The notes beneath the pieces are model-generated. The model saw nothing but the letters and a program-made list of their open reading frames with translations. It had not been told where the DNA came from and made no database searches. Below are positions 6,808 through 8,832 of a stretch of 8,832 nucleotides of DNA, piece by piece. This DNA is from Treponema sp. (GTDB lineage Bacteria; Spirochaetota; Spirochaetia; Treponematales; Breznakiellaceae): positions 1 through 8,832 of the forward strand of contig JAISRW010000107.1 of NCBI GenBank assembly GCA_031273405.1. The letters are read 5' to 3'. The position numbers and the translations under genes are program-made. The stretch's first letter is position 1, and each line of letters opens with the position of its first letter.

Positions 6808-7647
6808 TCATGGAGGGAACCTGCCTTCCACCTGATAGAGTATGGCCGGATCTCCCGTATTATAGGTAACGCCCTGGATGCCATCATCCGCATTAAACAA
6901 ATAATTTACCCTGTAGATATCAATTACGGGGGCAATTACTTTTCCGCCCGGACGGATATGCCCGGCAAATCGGTTGGCTTGATTTTCTTCGGCATTGCCG
7001 CCGTATCCCGCCTTGCAGCTATCGAAAATAACCAGCGTGATGTCGAGGCCGTGCAGTAATCCTGTAAATTTCTGATCCGTGTAGTCGGTGGGATCTAAAT
7101 AATAATCAACCGTCCCGCTGTCCCATTGCAGCAAATCCTTATTGCCATGTCCTGTAAGTATCAAGGTCAATTCTTGCCCGTCAGGCAGATTGGTTTTTAA
7201 TAAATTGAGAGCGGATTTAAGATCCGCATCTCCTGTGATTTCAAAATACAACAACTGCTGGGCCGGACGGGCAATTATGTCCGGCAGGGTATTCCATTGG
7301 GCGGAAAACGCGTTATTTTTGTCGATACAGGGGTACATTGCAACGGTCAGCGCTTTGTCTTTATCAATAGTTTTGCTGTCCAGCTTTTGTCTTTGTTCAT
7401 ATATATATTTGGCGTCCTCAAGGGATTTAAAACGTTCAAAGTGGTTAATTTTAAGCAGGGAAAGCTGTTCCATGGCGTAAAGACATTCCTGCCATGCTTC
7501 CTGGGAATAATTATTTCCTTCGGCTTCATACCAGGGAATATACTTCCGCTTACTATTTTCCTGAAAACCCACGGGGCTGGAACAGGATATTAAAGCCGTT
7601 ATGAGCGCCGTAAGAAAGGCGATAAGAAAAAATACCCGTCGTTTCAT
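6808..7647 (-). CDS. Putative lipoprotein with caspase-like (clan CD) His/Cys dyad
   Basis: This 279-residue exported protein of unknown role looks like a cysteine peptidase of the caspase/hemoglobinase fold. The N terminus is a signal peptide with lipobox LISC, giving lipidated Cys22. The presumed core runs from about 98 to 260: a first strand ALTVAMYPCIDKNN, then LTLILTGHG with His167, then ITLVIFDSCKAGYGG with Cys211. The hydrophobic strand-HG and strand-DSC pairs with 44 residues between them fit clan CD, and DSC-x-x-G is closest to family C14 (caspase/metacaspase). Clostripain-like C11 is an alternative. Residues 23-97 are a charged, probably helical region with no recognised domain. The gene looks richer in A/T than its neighbours. 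It lies 39-40 bp after the beta-rich protein gene and probably belongs to its transcript. Activity and substrate are unknown. Confidence 0.7.
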   Translation of the reverse strand: MKRRVFFLIAFLTALITALISCSSPVGFQENSKRKYIPWYEAEGNNYSQEAWQECLYAMEQLSLLKINHFERFKSLEDAKYIYEQRQKLDSKTIDKDKALTVAMYPCIDKNNAFSAQWNTLPDIIARPAQQLLYFEITGDADLKSALNLLKTNLPDGQELTLILTGHGNKDLLQWDSGTVDYYLDPTDYTDQKFTGLLHGLDITLVIFDSCKAGYGGNAEENQANRFAGHIRPGGKVIAPVIDIYRVNYLFNADDGIQGVTYNTGDPAILYQVEGRFPP

Positions 7648-7686
7648 TGCCGTTACTCTTGTCCGTGTCGTCCGTGAGGTCAGTGG

Positions 7687-8328
7687 TTATCTTCTCCTGG
7701 TGAACACCAGGGTTTCGTCACCATCGGTTAAGGTCAATTCGTTTCCCGAGAGGGTATAGGAAATAGTATCGTCCATGGCGGTAATGGTGGCATCGGTGCT
7801 GGTAAACTCAATCGCCTCCGCGTATTGAAAGGATGAGTCGGTTTTCATCGCGGCTATTATCAATCCGCCGGTAAAAATCCAGAGAAGCTCCCCGGCCTCC
7901 TCCGAATTATAGGGGTTCTGATACGAAAACGCCCAAATTCCTTCCAGGCGGCTCTTGTTCCGCAAAATATCGTCCGGGGCTTTTACATAGCTTTCTTCAT
8001 CATCATCTTCCGCTATAATTTTAAGGGTGTTTCCCGACAGCTTATAGCTGAACAGGGTTTCATAATCCTCATACCCGCCAAAATCCGTTTCCACCACCGG
8101 GCCGAGGGCTTCGCCGTTTTTGTAGATCATCCCCGGCAAAACCTCGTAGGAATCATCCCAGTCGTCTTTTACCAAAATCAAATTGCCGACAAAGATGATT
8201 ACTTCTGCCTCATCTTCATCCTCGCTTTTCCAGACCCCTTCCAGAGGGCCCGCCGCCGGGTTAAAGTCCTGGGCCGCAAGGGGCAGCAGGACAAAAACCG
8301 CCGCGATTACGCAAAAAATCTTTCTCAT
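7687..8328 (-). CDS. Exported beta-rich protein with two internal repeats
   Basis: I do not recognise a named family. The 213-residue product has a signal peptide (about residues 1-19, ending LAA before QDF) and two related halves. The first half has LEGVW at 29-33 and YKLSGN at 95-100; the second has LEGIW at 128-132 and YTLSGN at 191-196. The spacing between the motifs is nearly the same in both. Each half ends in a short strand pair (LKIIAEDD, LTLTDGDETLVF), a pattern seen in lipocalin-like secreted domains. It is acidic, especially in the first half. ATG at 8328 is preferred to the TTG one codon upstream, since AGGAG lies 7 nt before the ATG. That ATG overlaps the upstream stop as TGATG, so the gene is translationally coupled to the GH13 gene. 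Confidence 0.75.
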   Translation of the reverse strand: MRKIFCVIAAVFVLLPLAAQDFNPAAGPLEGVWKSEDEDEAEVIIFVGNLILVKDDWDDSYEVLPGMIYKNGEALGPVVETDFGGYEDYETLFSYKLSGNTLKIIAEDDDEESYVKAPDDILRNKSRLEGIWAFSYQNPYNSEEAGELLWIFTGGLIIAAMKTDSSFQYAEAIEFTSTDATITAMDDTISYTLSGNELTLTDGDETLVFTRRR

Positions 8329-8832
8329 CAAATTTCTCCTTCGGATGTATTTTTTTTGAACAGCAAACCCTCCCAGGGCAGCAGCTTTTTATCCGCTTCA
8401 GTCCGGCCGGTGTTGGAAACCGCCACGGGGCCGGCGGCCGCAATGAGGGCGGCGGGAACGGGGCCCAGGCGGATTTCCCGGCCTGAAAAATTCAGCGCCG
8501 CCGTATAGACCTCGTTCCCCAGCTCCCTGGAGTATATCATAATACGGCTGTCCGCGTAGAGGGGTCTGAACTCCCCCTCCATGAGGCAGGGGCTTTGGAG
8601 CCTTAAACGGACGAGGTTTTTGTAAAAATTCAGGATCGAGGCGGGATCTTTTTTCTGGGATTCGTAGTTGATGTGCCTGTAATTGCCGTTGATCCCCAGC
8701 CAGGGGATGCCCCCGGTAAAGCCCGCGTTTTTTTCGCCGCTCCACTGCATGGGGGTGCGGGCATTGTCCCGGGAACTGGCCCTGATCCACTTCCAGCGCA
8801 GATGCCGGAGGATGTGGAGCTTCTTCATCAGC
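8328..8832 (-). CDS. GH13 alpha-glucosidase (oligo-1,6-glucosidase type), C-terminal part
   Basis: This is the 3' end of a glycoside hydrolase family 13 enzyme that would release glucose from alpha-linked oligosaccharides, probably in the cytoplasm. The SRDNARTPMQW motif lies about 20 residues into the visible part. It is followed by NAGFTGGIPWLGINGNYRHIN and DPASILNFYKNLVRLR, which are characteristic of the oligo-1,6-glucosidase/alpha-glucosidase subfamilies. A short C-terminal beta domain (about residues 90-166) follows. The catalytic Asp, Glu and Asp lie upstream of the right edge, so activity and linkage preference cannot be judged. The in-frame ATG near 8828 is inside the enzyme and is not its start. 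The stop overlaps the next gene as TGATG. Trehalose- or sucrose-active relatives share these motifs and cannot be excluded. Confidence 0.88.
   Translation of the reverse strand, partial: LMKKLHILRHLRWKWIRASSRDNARTPMQWSGEKNAGFTGGIPWLGINGNYRHINYESQKKDPASILNFYKNLVRLRLQSPCLMEGEFRPLYADSRIMIYSRELGNEVYTAALNFSGREIRLGPVPAALIAAAGPVAVSNTGRTEADKKLLPWEGLLFKKNTSEGEI

Noticed and set aside
6790..6840. Possible bidirectional terminator between lptB and the convergent caspase-like gene
   Set aside because: Only 12 bp separate the stops. The GGAGG...CCTTCC pairing nearby is weak and has no adjoining T-tract on the lptB side strong enough to call.
7656..7680. Short direct repeat (two GTCCGTG copies) between the beta-rich protein and caspase-like genes
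   Set aside because: Two 7-bp copies are too short to support a regulatory or mobile-element call.
8329..8331. TTG start one codon before the ATG of the beta-rich protein
   Set aside because: The ATG at 8328 has a better 7-nt spacing from AGGAG and forms a normal TGATG overlap with the upstream stop.
8826..8828. ATG near the right edge as the start of a short GH13-like gene
   Set aside because: The frame stays open to the edge, and the RDNARTPMQW motif normally lies near the end of the GH13 barrel, so this is an internal Met of a gene cut by the window.

Overview
The window most likely comes from a diderm spirochaete, probably a Treponema-type organism with fairly high GC coding DNA. Three things suggest this. 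The EF-G belongs to the mitochondrial-like 'spdEFG1' type (spirochaetes, planctomycetes, some deltaproteobacteria). Several proteins carry relaxed lipoboxes. Lpt-type outer-membrane transport genes are present. The exact species cannot be read from the sequence.

Layout. (1) Positions 1-2768, minus strand: fusA (EF-G) followed after 22 bp by a RecA/KaiC-like P-loop ATPase that starts at TTG and runs off the left edge. (2) Positions 2769-3114: a divergent intergenic region. It holds a good sigma-70-type promoter and a ~126-nt structured leader for fusA, a 124-bp element with perfect 21-bp inverted terminal repeats, and a promoter for pyrG whose -10 box lies only 8 bp before the pyrG ATG. (3) Positions 3115-6795, plus strand: a tightly packed set pyrG-lptC-lptA-lptB (44-bp overlap, 4-bp overlap, 6-bp gap), which couples CTP synthesis to part of a lipid-export machine. 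(4) Positions 6808-8832, minus strand, convergent with lptB: the 3' end of a GH13 alpha-glucosidase, an exported two-repeat beta-rich protein, and a lipoprotein with a caspase-like His/Cys dyad, probably one transcription unit.

How the genes work together. LptB is the cytoplasmic ATPase, LptC the membrane-anchored periplasmic partner and LptA the periplasmic bridge of the Lpt envelope-lipid transport pathway. LptF, LptG and LptD are not in the window. EF-G and CTP synthase are housekeeping genes sharing a bidirectional promoter region. The last three genes have no obvious pathway in common.

I did not find a convincing new multi-gene system. The features most worth a second look are the inverted-repeat element between the two promoters, the probably leaderless pyrG message, the 15-bp triplicate repeat that encodes both the end of PyrG and the start of LptC, and the caspase-like lipoprotein.
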